Below are positions 20,068 through 33,489 of a stretch of 64,000 nt of DNA, piece by piece. The translations under genes were made by a program, and so were the position numbers. Each line of letters begins with the position of its first letter. The first letter of the stretch is position 1. Source of the DNA: Paraescarpia echinospica (lineage: Eukaryota > Annelida > Polychaeta > Sabellida > Siboglinidae). The notes beneath the pieces were generated by a model. That model ran no database searches. It was given only the letters and a program-made list of their open reading frames with translations, and was not told the DNA's origin. The stretch is taken from the NCBI GenBank assembly GCA_020002185.1, contig CM034537.1, forward strand, positions 10,250,140 to 10,314,139, in the 5' to 3' direction.

Positions 20068-21165
20068 CGTACTTAATCCTCTTCGCTCTGATAAGAGTAT
20101 AGGGCCGAAACGAAGCTCCTCCATCGCACTCTGTTGTTAGCAGTCTTCTTTGTTTCCTTCCAGGTGGTATCAAACTCCTTTAATTCCTCGGTTGTGGATC
20201 TCCTCCAGCTGTTTTTGGGCGACCTGGTTTTCTTTTTCCTTGTGGATTCCAATCGAGGGCTTGCTTTGTAACTGTGGTTGCGTTTTTTCGGAGAGTATGT
20301 CCTATCCATGTCCATTTTCCTTTTGGGATTTCTGTTTTGATGTTTGTTTGGTCTGTCATGTTCATCAGTTCGGTGTTTGTGGCTTTGTCTTGCCATTTGA
20401 TTTTCAGTATGTTTCTAAGGCATTTGTTGACAAATGTTTGTAGTTTTTTTGGTTGCTGTTTTTGTGATTCTCCATGTCTCTGACCCCAGGATGGTGTATT
20501 CCACAATGGTGATAAATGTATGTCTGGCCTTTCCAATCCTGCATTTGACATCTTCGTCTGTTCCTCCTTTGTCTGTCACTACAATGCCGAAGTAGGTGAA
20601 TTTGTTGTTCTCTTCTATATATGGTCCCTTGATCTGTACTTTTGATTGTTGTGTGTTTTTCACTATCAATAGTTTTGTCTTTTGTATATTTGTTTTCAGA
20701 CATGTTTTCTCTGCTTCCTTTGTCAGCCGGCTAGTTTTCTTTTGCATCTGCTTGTGTGTGAGATAGTAAACATATGTCGTCTGCAAAGTCAAGGTCATCT
20801 AATTGTTTTGTGAATGTTCACTGGATGCCATTTCGGCCTTGTTTAACAGTTTCTTTCATTATCCAGTCTATCACCATGATACATATTAATGGTGAACAAT
20901 ATGCACCCTAGTCTTACACAGTCTTTACTTCAAATGTTTCAGACAGTTTCCCATTATGTGTAACTTGACAGGTGGAGTTTTCATACATATGTTTGATTAT
21001 TGTTATGAACTTTGCAGGAATACCATAGTTTTGCATCAGCATTCAGATGGCCTCTCTATCCACACTGTCGAAGGCTTTCTCAAAATGTATGAAGTTGATT
21101 TAGAGAGGTGACTGCCACTCAATTGACTGTTCTGTGATTATTCTCAAGGTGGCAATATGGTCCGT
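20068..21165 (-). pseudogene. 5'-truncated LINE, RT to C-terminus
   Basis: Reading minus from 21165: LINFIHFEKAFDSVDREAI, NGKLSETFEVKT, LDDLDFADDICLLSH (the RT catalytic box), then FTYFGIVVTDKGGTDEDV, FVNKCLRNILKIKW, WTWIGHTLRKNATT and QALDWNPQGKRKPGRP, ending NNRVRWRSFVSALYS. This is the palm-to-C-terminal half of a non-LTR retrotransposon. The clade is uncertain (RTE or I group). Frame changes separate the blocks; the endonuclease is missing. Confidence 0.8.
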
Positions 21166-21474
21166 ACATCATTTCTAGAGAGTAAAATGCATACAATAGG
21201 TGACCCGGGGGTACGCGAGAGGTTTTCCAAGGGGTACGCGAAGGGTTGGCTGAAAGTAAAGATTTCGCCACATTGTGTGCTAGTTGTGTTTGCGCTTTGT
21301 ACCAAAGACGGAGACCTCAGAGGAGAGTTCTTCTTCTCTCATCCCTTGGAATTAACTAAAAAGGACGAAGGCTTCTTCCGAGAGGCCTCCAAATGTTTTG
21401 AGACCGAGAGATTATCGTGAGACAATGTGCGAACATGTGCGTGAACGATGCGCCAGAGTGATAGATATATTATT

Positions 21475-21700
21475 GTAAATGGATCACCGTCGTTTATATG
21501 GACCGGGTGTTCATTTACTACGGCGTTGAAATTACCGCCCCCTTGTAAGATGTATTTTTACTGTGTTGAGTGGGTTAGAAGTGTTCAATTGGTGTATGTC
21601 TTATCATAAAAAACATAACTTTTAAAAACGAGCCCAAATCATACTGACATAAATTAGCAATGGCCAATACAGTATTTGTTACGGATATTAACATTGTTTT
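21475..21700. repeat. Dispersed repeat, copy 2
   Basis: Diverged partner of 8240-8450 in the same orientation. The 21166-21474 stretch before it holds an unassigned 87-codon open frame with two GGGGTACGCGA-like direct repeats. Confidence 0.45.
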
Positions 21701-23331
21701 GGCAGTTTACTTGGCTCATAGACACCATTAGCTAACGCAATAAACCTGAGGCCAAAACCATCCGCCGACCGCAAGGTTACTTGAGTTCTACGCTTTTACG
21801 ATCCAATCAGAGGTTTACGCGGGATCTGCAGTGCGACTTCGCGTATGAACGCCAAATATGGATATTTCGCGTAACGCCGACTTATTTCGTACATAAATAG
21901 TTATGGTAATTCAAATGTAACTATACAGAGTAATAGCTACACCTTTTGGGATAGTTATATGGGCCTACTATGTATATTAACCTAAATTTATTTATTTATT
22001 TTGTAAACGTAGTTGAATCGTTGGTTGCATTATGTCTACTTTGGCTATGTTGCAATGTTGGCATATCACGTTTTTGTGCAACTACGAAAAATATATCTTT
22101 AAACAGAAACCTAAGCATTGCATTAGGCGGTTTATATAAAATGTAGATTTATGGCCTATTTACTTTGCCGACTGGACTAGATACAGACAGTTGATTAAAA
22201 AAACTGTTAATGAAAAAATCGTTATTGAGCAAACTGCGCTGACCAGCTGTCTGTCAATGTCAGTTGTGGCATTTTTTTGGCAATTTGTTCCCGCAGTTCA
22301 TATTTAATTAAAAAACAAACAACGTTTATAACCATTTCACAAATAGTAACGTAACAATTACCCTGACACCCCTCCCATCCCATGTAACGTTTCATCACAT
22401 ACACCCGCCACGCCTAAACTTGACATACTTTATGGGTGTCCCCTAATACGTTAGATCAATTAAAGAAAATATTGCCCATTACGGTACCTACGCTGTGGTA
22501 CACAAACATCATGATTAGACTATGTTATTGCATAACAGGACTCGAAACAATGTTTTGTTTGCTTAGCCTAATCGTACGAGCATGAATGGTTGCACTGGGG
22601 TTCGCGTTTGCCATTCTTGCGTGCTAAATTTTATCTTCCTGCGATTATCGATTGGGATAAAGGTTAAATTGTTCCGATAACACATTTATATACATATCTA
22701 TATATTTCGTACATGAATTTTACTGTTAGTAACACACAGAAAAATCACTACACATGAGATAATAATTACCTGCTGGAGCCGAACATAAAACCGCTTACTG
22801 CGCGCTTAGCTAATGGTGTTTTATTAAACGTCGACGCGAGATCTGCAGTTTACTTCAAATTTGAGGTCGCGTTCAGATTTGGCGTACGGTCGCGGCGCTT
22901 ATTGGTCTCTATTTACAGAAATCGGTGAACCACGACTGTAATGTTTAAATAACTAGACACATAAATAGGTTCCGGTTCCATTTACTACTGAAATCCATTT
23001 ACAATCTCACACTGGTTATGCTTAGCAGTTTTTTTCGAGTGAATGAAGGAGATGGTATGTTTCACCATTAAAACATACTCCATTGCATGATCCGTCGTTA
23101 CGCTGTCGCATCAGGGATAGTCCTGCCAGAGCTATGAGCATAATCTTGCTTATGTTGTCAAAATGGTAAATACCGCCAAATCCAGCGTTCGCAATACTCG
23201 ATTGTGATTTTGCCAAGAGTTTCATGGTGACCTAGAGTAGCAGCTCTTCTACGCCGATTGTATATTGACTGTCACGGAGAACTAAAGAGGAATGGCTAAA
23301 CGATGAGATCGCTGAATTGCTTGACCACGTC
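21701..23331. other. No recognisable feature
   Basis: AT-rich with short open frames. A block near 22915-22995 resembles 8680-8745 (GGTGAA..., ATGTTTAA, ATAGGTCCC/ATAGGTTCC), so parts of the same dispersed repeat family may extend here. Confidence 0.35.
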
Positions 23332-23538
23332 TGTTACGTCTATCTTCTTTGCACTACTTGACATTATAAACATCTATAATATTCTGCTCAATAATCATCT
23401 TTATTCTTCTCGGGCATCGTGATCACCCTGGCACATACACTCTCGCTCTATTTCATTCTACACGTTGGGCCTCCCGGGAAGTATCAGCTTTGCCTCCGTT
23501 CCAGCTACTGTCCATGATACTCAGTGTGGGACACTATA
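23332..23538 (-). repeat. Candidate 3' LTR of Gypsy-2
   Basis: Boundaries are inferred. On minus it starts TATAGTGTCCCACACTG directly after the purine tract AGTAGAGGAAGGA and ends GATAGACGTAACA. An AATAAA polyadenylation motif lies inside. There is no second copy in the window to confirm it, and the start is TA rather than TG. Confidence 0.5.
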
Positions 23539-23551
23539 TCCTTCCTCTACT
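23539..23551 (-). promoter_or_regulatory. Candidate polypurine tract of Gypsy-2
   Basis: Minus AGTAGAGGAAGGA lies between the pol stop (TAA, 23636-23638) and the candidate LTR. Confidence 0.5.
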
Positions 23552-23635
23552 AGAATTAAAATCTATTAACAAATTAGAACAAAATTACGAATTAACAGCT
23601 ACCATAATTATTATGTGATGGTCTCTAGTTTCTTT

Positions 23636-24450
23636 TTAAGTAACATAGTCTCTGAGTCTCATCGGACGTCGTATGTTTCGTCTCGGTCGTTGTGCTGGTT
23701 CGTCACGCACTGGTTCGTCACGATCGTTCGGGTTGACGGGATGGTTGACGGGATGGTTGACGGGATGGTTGACGGGATGGTTGACGGGATGGTTGACGAG
23801 GCATTCATCGTAGTTGTCATCGTAGTCACTTTCTTGATTGTTTACTTCCTTTACTCATCTTTCTTTCATTTTTCGAAACCACATCCGATTTCTGGTTACC
23901 TTTCTTCCTACAGCCTGGCATTTTACCAAGTTTCCTTTTCTGTTGATCACTTCGTACGGAGTGGCGAGGAAAGGTGTAGTGGTCTTGTCACGCTCGCTGT
24001 CTCTTCGCAGCAGTCCTGTGTCGCCAGTTTTGATGTTGGTCGTTACAGTTCGGTTTCTTCGGTTTCGCTGATCAGCAAACTTTTTCATCATTGACTTTGC
24101 ACGAGCACCATTCTTTGATGCTTTCACTTTCGTGTGTGTCTTCGCATGACCATCCTTCTGCTGTGGTAGCTTCGTTCGAGGTTCGTAAGTGGCGTAGCTC
24201 TGTACTGTCGAAGGATTCGATGGAGTTCCTGTCGCCAGTTTGCTCTAGGCCACAGCGGCGTTGTGTTTATGAATCCGCTGTTCTCCGCATATTTCTGAAA
24301 TGCGTTCAACGGACTTCCGTTGTCTGTCTTTATGACTTCTGGCTTTCCAAAGGTAGACAGAACTTTGTCCACCACATGGATTACAGTGTTCGCCGATACG
24401 GATCGCACTATTCCGACTACTAGATACTGTGAGTATTCGTCTGTTATCAC
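23636..24450 (-). pseudogene. Gypsy-2 integrase core and C-terminal tail, deleted
   Basis: VITDEYSQYLVVGIVRS holds the first catalytic Asp and IKTDNGSPL the second. The segment PLWPRAN then runs directly into WRQELHRILRQYRATP, so the region that normally carries the catalytic Glu is missing. After frame changes the tail reads GDTGLLRRDSERDKTTTPF, VINRKGNLVKC and ends RRPMRLRDYVT at the TAA. A short minisatellite expansion (23735-23798) lies in the linker before the tail end. Confidence 0.8.
23735..23798. repeat. 12-bp minisatellite within Gypsy-2 pol tail
   Basis: Five copies of GTTGACGGGATG. Twelve is a multiple of three, so the expansion keeps the pol frame and adds Asn-His-Pro-Val repeats on minus. 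Confidence 0.85.
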
Positions 24451-24458
24451 AAGTATGA

Positions 24459-25608
24459 TTATCCAGTCTGCAGTGGGACACTAAAGTCCATGCTAAGGTT
24501 TTGCCATGAAGAGTCAGGCATATGTGACATTTTCAGCTGTTCCATTTGCTTCGGTTCCGTGTTCGTCACTTGACAGGCGAAGCACGTTTTCACTGCTTTT
24601 TCAACAATTTCGTTGTTACGCGGGAACCACAATTTTGATCGTATTAACGACTTGGTTCGGTCGATCTCTTGATGATCATGGGCGATTGCAACAGCCTTAT
24701 CTCGCAGTGCTGTCGGCAGAACTATTTGAGTTCCTCGTAGAAGTACACTGTCGTGCGATGTAAGTTCGTTTTTTACTGTAGCGATTTCGTTGAGCTCTTG
24801 CTGCAGTTGCTGATTCGCAATCGTCTTGATTTCAAACCATCGTCCGTTTTGCATAAACTGCAACGCTTTCGTGATTGCTTCGTCTTCCACTGAGGCTGTT
24901 CTGACATCATGCCGTGTCATTGCTTTTGGATTTGACGTTTCAGCGATGAACGAGACGTATTCCTCCGCAACAGTCTTTCTGTTTGTCGTCTTCGTCTCGG
25001 CCGGATGTACGGATATGTAGTCTGCAGGATTCTCGCTGCCTGGGCGATATTTGATGGTGAATTTGTACGGTTGCAGACGTAGACTCCATCTCTCGATTCT
25101 CAATGGCGGTTGTTTTTTTTTCTGCAAAATGTGTTCGATCGGCTTACGGTCAGTTATCACCGTGAAGTGTGGTGCTCCTCGAACATACATGTCGTAATGT
25201 TCACATGCCCATACGACACCTAGGACCTCGCGTTCTGATTGACTGTATCGACGTTCAGTATTCGTAAGCGCTTTGCTTGCATACGTCACTGCACGACCAT
25301 TCTGCACGAATATCGCGCCTAAGCCAACAAGGCTTGCTTCGACAATGATTTCACCGGTTTTCTGTGGGTCATAGTATGCCATTGTGGCATCTTTCGTCAG
25401 TAGTTCATTCAACTTATCGAAGGCGGCTTGCTGTTTGTTCTGCCAAGACCATTCTGTATTCTTCCGTGTTAGCTGGCGAATTGGTTCTGACAGCGTGGCA
25501 TAGTCTGGAGTGATCCTGGCACAATAGTTCACCATTCCTAGTAGAGTCCTGGTTTCCAAGATATTTGTGGGCGGTTTTGTTTCTCGGATTACATCCACCT
25601 ATTTTCAT
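24459..25608 (-). pseudogene. Gypsy-2 RNase H and integrase zinc-binding region
   Basis: 379-codon open frame. RT thumb/connection (LLGMVNYCARITPDYATLSEP) leads to RNase H with IIVEASLVGLGAIF, where the first catalytic Asp is Glu, then YASKALTNTERRYSQSERE and VITDRKPIEHIL. The linker YRPGSENPADYIS follows, then the H2C2 region ending CFACQVTN and the first integrase strand MDFSVPLQ. Frame open for over 1.1 kb despite lost function elsewhere. Confidence 0.85.
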
Positions 25609-25686
25609 ATGGTGAGATTCCGTTCGCGCCGAAGACGATTCCGACGAATGCTACCTTGTCTCGGTTGAACTCGGACTTCTGTTTGT

Positions 25687-26211
25687 TCATATGAGACTAC
25701 GTTCTTCCAGTCGAGTGAAGAGAGCTTCGAGCCCAACGTCATGTTCCTCCTGAGTAACTCCATATATCAAGATGTCATCCGCAATGGTTGTGACACCATG
25801 GAGATCACGAACAACATTGTGTATTTCTTTCTGGAACAATTCTTGCGCGGAACAAACACCAAAATCCAATCGTTTGTATCGAAAGAGTCCGATGTGTGTG
25901 TTGAATATGGTGATTGAGCGGGAACTAGGATCAAGTACCAGCTGATGATAACCTGAGCGCAGGTCTACCTTACAGAATACTGTCCCTCCATTCAAGTCTT
26001 TGATCAGTTCATCGACAGTTGGCATTTAGTGTATCTCGCGCATTATTGCCATGTTCGGTTGACGCATATCGACACACACTCTTATTTTGCCACAGTCCTT
26101 CTTTGGCGTCATAACGATCGATGAGATCCAAGGAGTTGGCACTCCTTCGACTTTCTTGATGATGTCTTGTTTCAGCAGGTTGTCGATCTCTGCTTCGACT
26201 TTCTTTCTCAT
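25687..26211 (-). pseudogene. Gypsy-2 reverse transcriptase
   Basis: Two adjoining frames: TPWISSIVMTPKKDCGKIRV and CVDMRQPN, then KVDLRSGYHQLVLDP, YKRLDFGVCSAQELFQ and TIADDILIYGVTQEEHD. The catalytic box is ADD. A stop separates the halves at about 26026. Confidence 0.85.
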
Positions 26212-26230
26212 GTGATAGTTCGCCGTTGTT

Positions 26231-26700
26231 TCAGTGCTGCTGGTTGATTGATTCGTTCACATGTAGTTTCATTGTGGCATTCTTCAACTTTCCTATTCTT
26301 TTGAACAGGTATGGGTGAGCGGATGTTATTTCAGTCACTTTGTTCACGATCTCAATCAGTCCAAGGTGGTTTGCTGTCTTGTAGCTTAAGAGTGCGCCGT
26401 TCCCACTCTTAACAACATGGAAGTCGTGGCATTGTATGTCGCGTTTTGTTTCAACTGTCACTGTACAGCGACCCATGACAGTGATTGCACGTCCTCCTCC
26501 ATACGGCATTAATTGTATCAGAATGCGCTTTGTGAGTTCTGGTTTTCCGATCTTTTCATACATTTCTTTGTCTAGTATATTCACTGAAGCACCAGTGTCA
26601 ATCATGTTGTTGACACCAACATAATTGATTTTGACTTTCGTGACAGGCGATAGCAGTAGTTGTCATCGCTTGATTCAATATCGCCAAAATGACCAGAAAT
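26231..26700 (-). pseudogene. Gypsy-2 protease and Gag-Pol linker
   Basis: MIDTGASVNILDKEMYEKIG is the aspartic protease active site (DTG). The frame upstream still reads as linker (GDIESSDDNYCY), so coding continues to about 26700, where element homology stops. Ends at a stop before RT. Confidence 0.8.
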
Positions 26701-27351
26701 GTTATTTAGCACTGCGATCGAAATGATTCTAGATGAAAGGGAAGAAACCGCTACAGTGGTCTGCCATGAACACAGTTTCAATATGAAAAGCCTTGCGATT
26801 TTAGTTTAGAATATAATTGCATGAATCATTGCCTGTGCTCCACCCTAAGCTAAGACTTTCTGCAATACGATCCTGAACATAATATTCCTGAAATTAACAG
26901 TAGCCTGAGTGATTCAAAATTGATTTCAGTGGGCAGTGGTGGAATAGTACATATTATTACTACAGCCACATACTCCATCCTGTATCTATGTTTTCGTAAC
27001 ATTATGAAATGGTTATATAATGGTTATGGATACATCAACGTTATTGTAGGCTTAACGTTACGAACCATTTCAACACAGTGACATTTTATTCACAAGATTG
27101 AACTGAAACCGCTCATCCTGTAGGTCGTCACGAGGTGGTTAGCGAATTTAGATGCCATATCAACGACAGTAAAAGGATACTTCGCCATTTCATCTGTGCT
27201 CGATAACATGTGTAATGACAATTTAGAGAACAAAGACTTAATCAAAAGGTCGGCGGCTAGCAAAGAATGTGACAATGCTCAAAACCTGGTGATGGCAATA
27301 CTGTGGCACAGGATTTAGGAACGTATGACTATGACATAGAAATAGTGTGTG

Positions 27352-27395
<44 letters not shown>

Positions 27396-29048
27396 TGTGT
27401 GTGTGTGTGTGTGTGTGTGTTAAAATAATAATGTTCTGATTTCATATTTATTTTATGTTGTGCTTATTTATTTTGTGATAATTTAGTTTACATTCACAAA
27501 TTAATGTGAATGCATGGATCGCAGAACAATGTTCCCGACTAGAATTTGGGTCGCAGCCAAAAAAGATTAAGAACCTCTGCTAAACACTCTAATAATTGAC
27601 GAAGTAGCATAGTACCATACAAGCCTTGTCTTGACGGACACTGGGTAATGTCTAAATAAAATACAGTAAACATTTTCTGAAACACAGGGGTTCGGTTGAA
27701 ACCCAAATGAAGGGCATGTATGCCTGTACCAGAACGTAAGCGGGATGCAAAAATCCAATTCAAAATGGGACGTAGTTGCCTCATTATCACATCTCGTGTA
27801 TTTTAAGATTTGAACAAATCAAATTAGAAACAGCCAAACGAAACCCTAGAAAACAGCGGTCGGTTGTGGTTGCTATATCCCCAAATACTGGATCGGCCCT
27901 TTATTTCCTTCACAGTCACGAAAGAGTGACAACTTATAATGAGTGTTATTTGATAATTAGAACAAAGCTCTTAAGGGCAAAGCAAGATTGGTTCGTATGA
28001 CATGATTTAACACTGCGGCACAACATAATAATTATTGTTGGACAGCTTAGACAACTGTTCCTTTCTTTTTGTGTTTTACGCTAGGTATAGTACGTATACC
28101 GTCATTTCCTAGATCAGTCTGAGCTAGGGAGTCGATGGTGTAACGTCTGCATTGTCTGACTGACTACATTACAACAACAGCATTTTAGTCAGCAGCATGG
28201 GTGATCCGATGAAATGGTTGAGGTTAAAACAATCCTTCACTCTTGCGACATAAACCTGCTAGATATACAGCGGACGTTGGCTATTTTTGATCAATCCACC
28301 ATGTCATTAACCACTCAGTCAGAGTAAGAAGACCGAAGTTTTATATCACGAACCTACTAATTCATAATCTGATGCGACAGGTCAACAGCTGCGGCAAATC
28401 TGCAGTGGCAGATATAACGTGGACATGTACGATGTCCAAGTCTCAACCAAAGATATTACGAGAATTAAGACATTTGGCCTGCATACGGATGCCTATCTTT
28501 TTAGGGTGTATGCTAACTAATCTAACAAGTAATTCCAGAGGGTGTATGCTGATCAGCCGGGACGGACACGTGGAGATGACTAGCCATCTTTTTAGCTTCC
28601 ACAGTTTTGGTGCGATGAAGACGAACGTTATACGATCACATTCATTCAGTTGCGCCTGAAACGCTCAAAGAGGGACTGATCCGCTGCGATGGACGGTCAC
28701 TATAATTTGTACCAATGCGATAATGGTTTCAATTTCAAATTTGTGTAATTTTCGATAGTCCATAAGACGGCGCCACTTCTCTTTTTTTTCTGTGCTGTAC
28801 TGTTACAGTTAATCTGGTTTGTTAAGGCAAACTTTTTGGCCGAATCGTTACTTGGCGGACAAAAGCATGAAAATTGGACCATATGTCAAATTTCACGGCG
28901 ATTCTGATTAGTGGTGGACCCACGTCAGATTTTGTGTCCTTGACCTCGAAAATCAAGGTAAAATGTTAGTGAACCTGAAATATAACTTTTTCAATAGCAC
29001 CACTGTTTTTGTATGTATGTATGTGTGCATGAACGTATATATTTAATT
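26701..29048. other. Intergenic DNA with a GT/GTGC microsatellite
   Basis: (GTGT)n/(GTGC)n lies at 27343-27420. At 28985-29030 a TTCAATAGCACC block followed by GTAT repeats resembles 30787-30825 (TTTCAATAGCATC then GTATGTG), so this block flanks duplicated unit A on both sides. No genes recognised. Confidence 0.45.
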
Positions 29049-29498
29049 GGATTTGTATTGCACTCTCAAAAATATGCGACGGACAAATCCAGTGGGTTGA
29101 AGGTTATATGTCAGCCCAGCAGCTGGCTACGGCCAATTACAAGGTGCAACAACTAAAGCCATTTTTTACAATTTAAACTAATGATTACAGCCTTTCAATA
29201 AACCGACTATGGATATTACATAAACTATTCAAACATATCATTTGAACTTGAAGGATCTGGATTCGCGACGACTAAACTAGGACGCAAATTTAATTAAGGT
29301 AACATATATGCATGGGAACATCAGTAAATAATCTATAAGTTTAATATATCATATACAAACTTAATTTGATATACAGTACATGTCGATACGTGTAGAAAAC
29401 AAAGAAACAAACAAACATCGTACAACACCTGTGGACCCGTTTTTGTACGTTCGTCTAAATAGTGGTGTTAGGATGCGAATACATTTTGTGTGCCCATC

Positions 29499-29533
<35 letters not shown>

Positions 29534-29534
29534 C

Positions 29535-29575
<41 letters not shown>

Positions 29576-30660
29576 GTGTAACAACATGTGCACACATTGT
29601 TCCTATTTGTTCAGGATAAATTGGAAAAGAGAAACCCTGTTTGCAGACAATACTGTCGTTTCATGTGACTGATGCGGGTTTCGCCAGTACAAACATAAAT
29701 TACAACAGCGACTACTGCACCAATTTGATACATAGCCACCATCGACGCTCCCTTGTGATCTCAATGTCATAATCTAGCTGGTTAACAAAGCCATCGCGTA
29801 CATCGCGAACATCATCAATAGCGGGACAGCCACTATACCTCATTCAGCTTCAGATTGCTAAGTTGCGCCGGGGGCAATTAGTCCTGTGTAAACAACAGCC
29901 ACCTTTACAATCACGTCAGCAAAACAGCGAAGGCGAAACTAGCCTAGTAGTGAAACTACACAAAGGACAGAACTTTGTTATAGGACGTTTTTTCGTTTTT
30001 ATCCTAAAATCATTTGATGCAGTATAAACTTTGTACATGAATTATAAATGATTGGACATTTTTCAATAACCTATTGTTGTTGTTCAAATAAAATGTTTCT
30101 GAAGGAAACAGAGGGCCGTTTTCGTATTGACGTGTTCCTCTTCGGAAGTATCCGAGCTCACTATTCGGGGATTTGAGTGACACCACGACGATTTATGAAA
30201 ACATTGAACTATTGAATTCAGAAGTTGTTTCTGCTCCATAAAACATATTTGGCCGGTCAGTAAGTTATAATTGATATAATTTGTACTGTTGCACTGTATA
30301 GCATGATTTTTATATTAATAACGAATGGAATAGCTCCCTTTAACTGTGAAGTCTGCTTACATTTTGTTGTATGCGTGATCATTTGTGTGTGTGTGTGCGT
30401 GTGTGCGTGTGCGTGTGCGTGTGCGTGTGCGTGTGCGTGTGCGTGTGCGTGTGCGTGTGCGTGTGCGTGTGCGTGTGCGTGTGCGTGTGCTTGCGGTTCT
30501 GTATGTGTGTACAAGTGTGTATGTATGTATGTATGTGTGTATGTATATATGTATGTGCGTATGTGTGTATGTATGTATGTATGTATGTATGTATGTATGT
30601 ATGTATGTATGTATGTATGTATGTATGTATGTTTGTATGTTTGTATGTAAGTAAGTATGT
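29049..30660. repeat. Duplicated unit, copy A (29049-29460 and 29576-30660)
   Basis: The left part (from GGATTTGTATTGCACTC) matches 32951-33360 and the right part (from GTGTAACAACATG) matches 36334-37252, with only a few percent visible differences. The two parts are separated here by 115 bp including a TA/CATA microsatellite (29500-29574). The right part ends in GTGTGC and GTAT microsatellites (30383-30735). No coding frames outside the simple repeats. Could be a non-autonomous transposon or a segmental duplication. Confidence 0.85.
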
Positions 30661-30735
30661 ATGTATGCATTTATGTATGTATGTATGTATGTAAGTATGT
30701 ATGTATACATTTATGTATGTATGTATGTATGTTAT
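30383..30735. repeat. GTGTGC/GTAT compound microsatellite
   Basis: About 17 GTGCGT units then a long GTAT run with rare TTTATGTA variants. All long open frames here are repeat artefacts. A much shorter version of the same tract ends copy B. Confidence 0.95.
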
Positions 30736-30867
30736 CTACCTTAAGTGTCAACTTCACATATTACTAAACGTGAAATAAAGATATTTATTTCAATAGCATC
30801 TCTGTTTTTGTATGTGTGAATATAAGTGTACATTATCCATGTGTTTGTATGTATGTACGTATTTATG

Positions 30868-31114
30868 CATAGGCGGATCCAGGAAGGCCTGGGGGCATGT
30901 GCCCCCCTATCCCACTGGAATTTTGTGTGCACGTAGACCTTTTTTGAAAGAGCCCACGTCACCGTGCCCTCCTAGACCCTTGGAAATGTGCCCACGTTCA
31001 GGTTCCAGTAAGCTGAAGTTACGGCGCAGCAGCGAAAAATTTTCTTCACCATTTGGTTCGCCGGCCAGTATAGATTTTTGTCCCCCCGGACTACCCTCTC
31101 TGGATCCGCCCCTG
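30868..31114. mobile_element. ~247-bp TIR element inside GTAT repeats
   Basis: The left end reads CATAGGCGGATCCAGGAAGG and the reverse complement of the right end CAGGGGCGGATCCAGAG, giving inverted GCGGATCCAG tips. Both sides lie in GTAT repeat, where GTATTTATG and GTATGTATG could be an 8-9 bp target duplication. CAGGGGC-type tips fit hAT-like MITEs. The interior is GC-richer and noncoding. Confidence 0.65.
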
Positions 31115-31293
<179 letters not shown>

Positions 31294-31821
31294 CGGATAC
31301 AATCCGGTTGATATGAGTCAACATTCACATTCCATGCGCTGGAGGTTCATTCGTTGGTTCAAAAAAACCTCCAGGAATGTATTTCATGTAAGTGCTAAAG
31401 GTTTATTAGCACTATAAGTGTAAGGCGCAGTCGCGTAGTAGTTAAAACATCAGGCTAACATTTATGCAATTTATTGATGCAATTAATTATCGAAATGGCT
31501 CGTATAAACAAAGACACACGAGATTCGTGGTTTAGTAATAACTCGGCAATTGTGTTTTCCGTCTAGTGTCTGTCGCGTTTGTGGTATTTCCAATTGCATT
31601 AGCTTCTGCAGAAAGTAAATTAGAAAGACGAAGGTATTAGAAGATGTAGTAGAATAAGAAATCACGGCTTGATGGTGGTTGAAGGGAAGCTGCATCACGT
31701 AGTAAAACCACAGCGATAGCTAAGGGACCACGGAGCAATCCTTAGGGCAGGAGGGGCCTAGAGGAAGAGGGGATGATGAGAGATAGAGGGAGGCAGGGCG
31801 ATACTTAGATAACGACGGAGA

Positions 31822-32880
<1,059 letters not shown>

Positions 32881-32950
32881 GACAGGGAGGCAGAGAATCT
32901 TCATGTCAATGTGAAAAATTATTATGCATGTTTCACAGTGGTGGTGTTAA

Positions 32951-33358
32951 GGATTTGTATTGCACTCTCAAAATATGCGACGGACAAATCCAGTTGGTTG
33001 AAGGTTATATGTCAGCCCGGCAACTGGCTACGGCCAATTACAAGGTGCAACAACTAAAGCCATTTTTACCATTTAAACAAATGATTATAGCCTTCCATTA
33101 AACCGACTGTGGATATTACTTAAACTATTCAAACATATCATTTGAACATGAAGGATCTGGATTCGCGACGATTAAAATAGGATGCAAATTTAATTAAGGT
33201 AACATATATGCTTGGGAACATCAGTAAATAATCTATAAGTTTAATATATCATATATAAACTTAATTTGATATACAGTACATGTCGATACGTGTAGAAAAC
33301 AAACAAACAAACAAACATCGTACAACACCTGTGGACCCGTTTTTGTACGTTCGTCTAA

Positions 33359-33360
<2 letters not shown>
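32951..33360. repeat. Duplicated unit, copy B, left part
   Basis: Matches 29049-29460 with scattered substitutions. It stops at TCGTCTAAAT, immediately before the TA-rich 3' tail of the LINE at 33361. Confidence 0.9.
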
Positions 33361-33408
<48 letters not shown>

Positions 33409-33489
33409 ATTTAACAAGATTGCCATCCAGAAAATTAACTCTAGGTGGCAGGTGGACAAGGAAGCCTTTTGGCTTATCGAGAGTCCAAT

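Larger units (their letters stand above)
23332..26700 (-). mobile_element. Second Ty3/Gypsy element, 5'-truncated
   Basis: Minus-strand remnants run protease, RT, RNase H, integrase and a C-terminal tail, followed by a purine tract and a candidate 3' LTR. No gag or 5' LTR was found to the right of about 26700. It belongs to a different lineage from the E1-nested Gypsy (different protease and RT motifs). Confidence 0.8.

Noticed and set aside
20150..20483. Plus-strand Cys/Phe-rich frames
   Set aside because: Antisense of the minus-strand LINE C-terminus.
21157..21420. 87-codon plus frame next to the LINE
   Set aside because: No domain. It begins inside the LINE junction and contains GGGGTACGCGA repeats; could be a DNA transposon remnant but unsupported.
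26640..27100. 5' LTR or gag for Gypsy-2
   Set aside because: No second copy of the 23332-23538 sequence and no gag motif right of 26700.
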